From: Bosea sp. PAMC 26642
GTDB taxonomy: Bacteria > Pseudomonadota > Alphaproteobacteria > Rhizobiales > Beijerinckiaceae
Assembly (NCBI RefSeq): GCF_001562255.1
Contig: NZ_CP014301.1
Coordinates: 3,038,001-3,102,000 of the forward strand
Reading direction: 5' to 3'
DNA: 64,000 bases
A program made the translations under genes and the position numbers. Below are positions 62,112-64,000 of this stretch, in pieces. The number at the start of each line of letters is the position of its first letter. The stretch's first letter is position 1. Below the pieces are notes generated by a model. The model was not told the DNA's origin and searched no databases. It saw nothing but the letters and a program-made list of their open reading frames with translations.

Positions 62112-62908
62112 TGCGCGGCGGTCGTCTTATTCTCGTCCTCTACCTCGTCGGGCTGATGCTGCCGATCTACTGGCTCGTCAACATGAGCTTCAAGACCAAC
62201 ACCGAGATCACCAACGCGCTGACGCTCTGGCCGCAGGTTTTCACCTTCGACAACTACCGCAAGATCTTCACCGACCCGAGCTGGTATAACGGCTATCTCA
62301 ACTCGCTGAAATACGTGGCGCTGAACACGCTGCTCTCGATTTCCTTCGCCCTGCCGGCGGCTTACGCCTTCTCGCGCTACCGTTTCCTCGGCGACAAGCA
62401 TCTGTTCTTCTGGCTGCTTTCGAACCGGATGGCGCCGCCGGCGGTGTTCGCGCTGCCCTTCTTCAACCTCTATTCGGCGATCGGCCTGTTCGACACGCCC
62501 TGGGCCGTGGCGCTGGCGCATTGCCTGTTCAACGTGCCGCTCGCGGTCTGGATCCTCGAGGGCTTCATGTCCGGCGTGCCGCGCGAGATCGACGAGACGG
62601 CGGCGATCGACGGCTATTCATTTCCGCGCTTCTTCGTGAAGATCTTCCTGCCGCTGATCGCCTCCGGCGTCGGGGTCGCGGCCTTCTTCTGCTTCATGTT
62701 CTCCTGGGTCGAACTCTTGCTGGCACGCACCCTGACCAGCGTCAGCGCCAAGCCGATCGCCGCCACCATGACGCGCACCGTCTCGGCCGCCGGCATGGAC
62801 TGGGGCGTGCTCGCGGCGGCAGGCGTTTTGACGCTGATCCCCGGCGCGCTCGTGATCTGGTTCGTGCGCAACTACATCGCCAAGGGCTTCGCCCTGGGGA
62901 GGGTGTGA
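62111..62908 (+). CDS. glpQ: Glycerol ABC importer, permease GlpQ
   Basis: A 265-residue MalG-type permease with six helices (first: LILVLYLVGLMLPIYWLVNM) and the coupling loop EIDETAAIDGYSFPRFFVKI. It pairs with GlpP in the membrane. ATG 62111; the stop overlaps the next gene's ATG by one base. The name follows the rhizobial glpVPQST operon, not the E. coli phosphodiesterase GlpQ. Confidence 0.92.
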   Translation: MRGGRLILVLYLVGLMLPIYWLVNMSFKTNTEITNALTLWPQVFTFDNYRKIFTDPSWYNGYLNSLKYVALNTLLSISFALPAAYAFSRYRFLGDKHLFFWLLSNRMAPPAVFALPFFNLYSAIGLFDTPWAVALAHCLFNVPLAVWILEGFMSGVPREIDETAAIDGYSFPRFFVKIFLPLIASGVGVAAFFCFMFSWVELLLARTLTSVSAKPIAATMTRTVSAAGMDWGVLAAAGVLTLIPGALVIWFVRNYIAKGFALGRV

Positions 62909-63186
62909 TGGATCTCGCCTGGATGGCCTGGACCTGGCAGACCGGTCTGTTCTTCGCCGGCATCGCCTCGCTGCTCGTCCTGCTGACGCTGCTGGCGATC
63001 TGGCGCCCCGAGACCGAGCGCGTCGGCGCGCTGGGCATCGCCACCACCCGTGGCGACCGGCTCTTCATCTCGCTGCTCGGCAGCGCCTTCATTCACCTCG
63101 CCTGGCTCGGCCTCGTCGGTCCGGCCCTGGGGTGGGCTTCCGGCCTTGCGCTCCTCTATGCCGCAGCGGTGTTCCGCTGGGTATGA
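62908..63186 (+). CDS. DUF2160 small membrane protein of the glycerol operon
   Basis: A 92-residue protein with two or three hydrophobic helices (TGLFFAGIASLLVLLTLLAI and WLGLVGPALGWASGLALLYA) around the conserved WRPETERVGALGIATTRGDR. It belongs to DUF2160, which regularly occurs between the permease genes and glpV in glycerol uptake operons. Its role in transport is not known. Confidence 0.88.
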   Translation: MDLAWMAWTWQTGLFFAGIASLLVLLTLLAIWRPETERVGALGIATTRGDRLFISLLGSAFIHLAWLGLVGPALGWASGLALLYAAAVFRWV

Positions 63187-63258
63187 GGACAGGCCCAACA
63201 ACAAGAAACGACCGAACCCGAAAAGGGACGGCAACGCACAAAACCACCGGAGGATATG

Positions 63259-64000
<742 letters not shown>

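Overview
The window looks like a GC-rich chromosome segment from an alphaproteobacterium of the order Hyphomicrobiales; Bosea-like is my best guess, from general resemblance only. Supporting signs are the gene order proB-proA-nadD-rsfS-rlmH-envC-like-ctpA-yibQ-like-rppH, a complete GlpVPQST-type glycerol uptake operon, and an SOS box of the alphaproteobacterial GTTC-N7-GTTC type.

Layout. Positions 1-16616 are ordinary chromosome. They hold the end of a patatin-like lipase, a methyltransferase, a glycosyltransferase, an aminoglycoside-phosphotransferase-like kinase, secreted proteins, MsrB, S21 and a cold shock protein. The housekeeping run from proB to a HisE-like protein follows, then tRNA-Arg(ACG). 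Positions 57445-64000 are chromosome again: glpD and an ABC transporter for glycerol, preceded by its repressor gene glpR. The last gene is cut by the window edge.

Between them lies a 39.4 kb integrated element (16571-55945). It is bounded by a perfect 46 bp direct repeat of the 3' part of tRNA-Arg, and its tyrosine integrase reads inward from the right end. Its left end has a small regulator facing palindromic operators, an AT-rich unknown gene and four podovirus-type virion genes. An intact IS3-family element (25391-26662) follows. Next is a large metabolic cargo: nine co-directional genes for amino-acid uptake, FAD/FMN/NAD oxidoreductases and a DapA-family lyase, with a divergent XRE-cupin regulator and a nearby SDR.

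The right part of the element carries stress and repair genes: a DUF2171 protein, a broken LigD ligase, a glycine-zipper stress protein, two response regulators, LexA-boxed umuDC and a truncated SRAP gene. After these come a TIR-domain protein, a secreted ClpP-like protein and a small-terminase-like gene. The end module reads integrase, unknown, AlpA/Xis-like, prim-pol and RepA-like ATPase. It resembles that of phage-inducible chromosomal islands, but the element is much larger and has a tail module with no recognisable capsid, portal or large terminase genes.

Gene starts were chosen from visible Shine-Dalgarno sequences, overlaps and family N-termini. All family assignments are by eye from the translated sequence; no database search was run.
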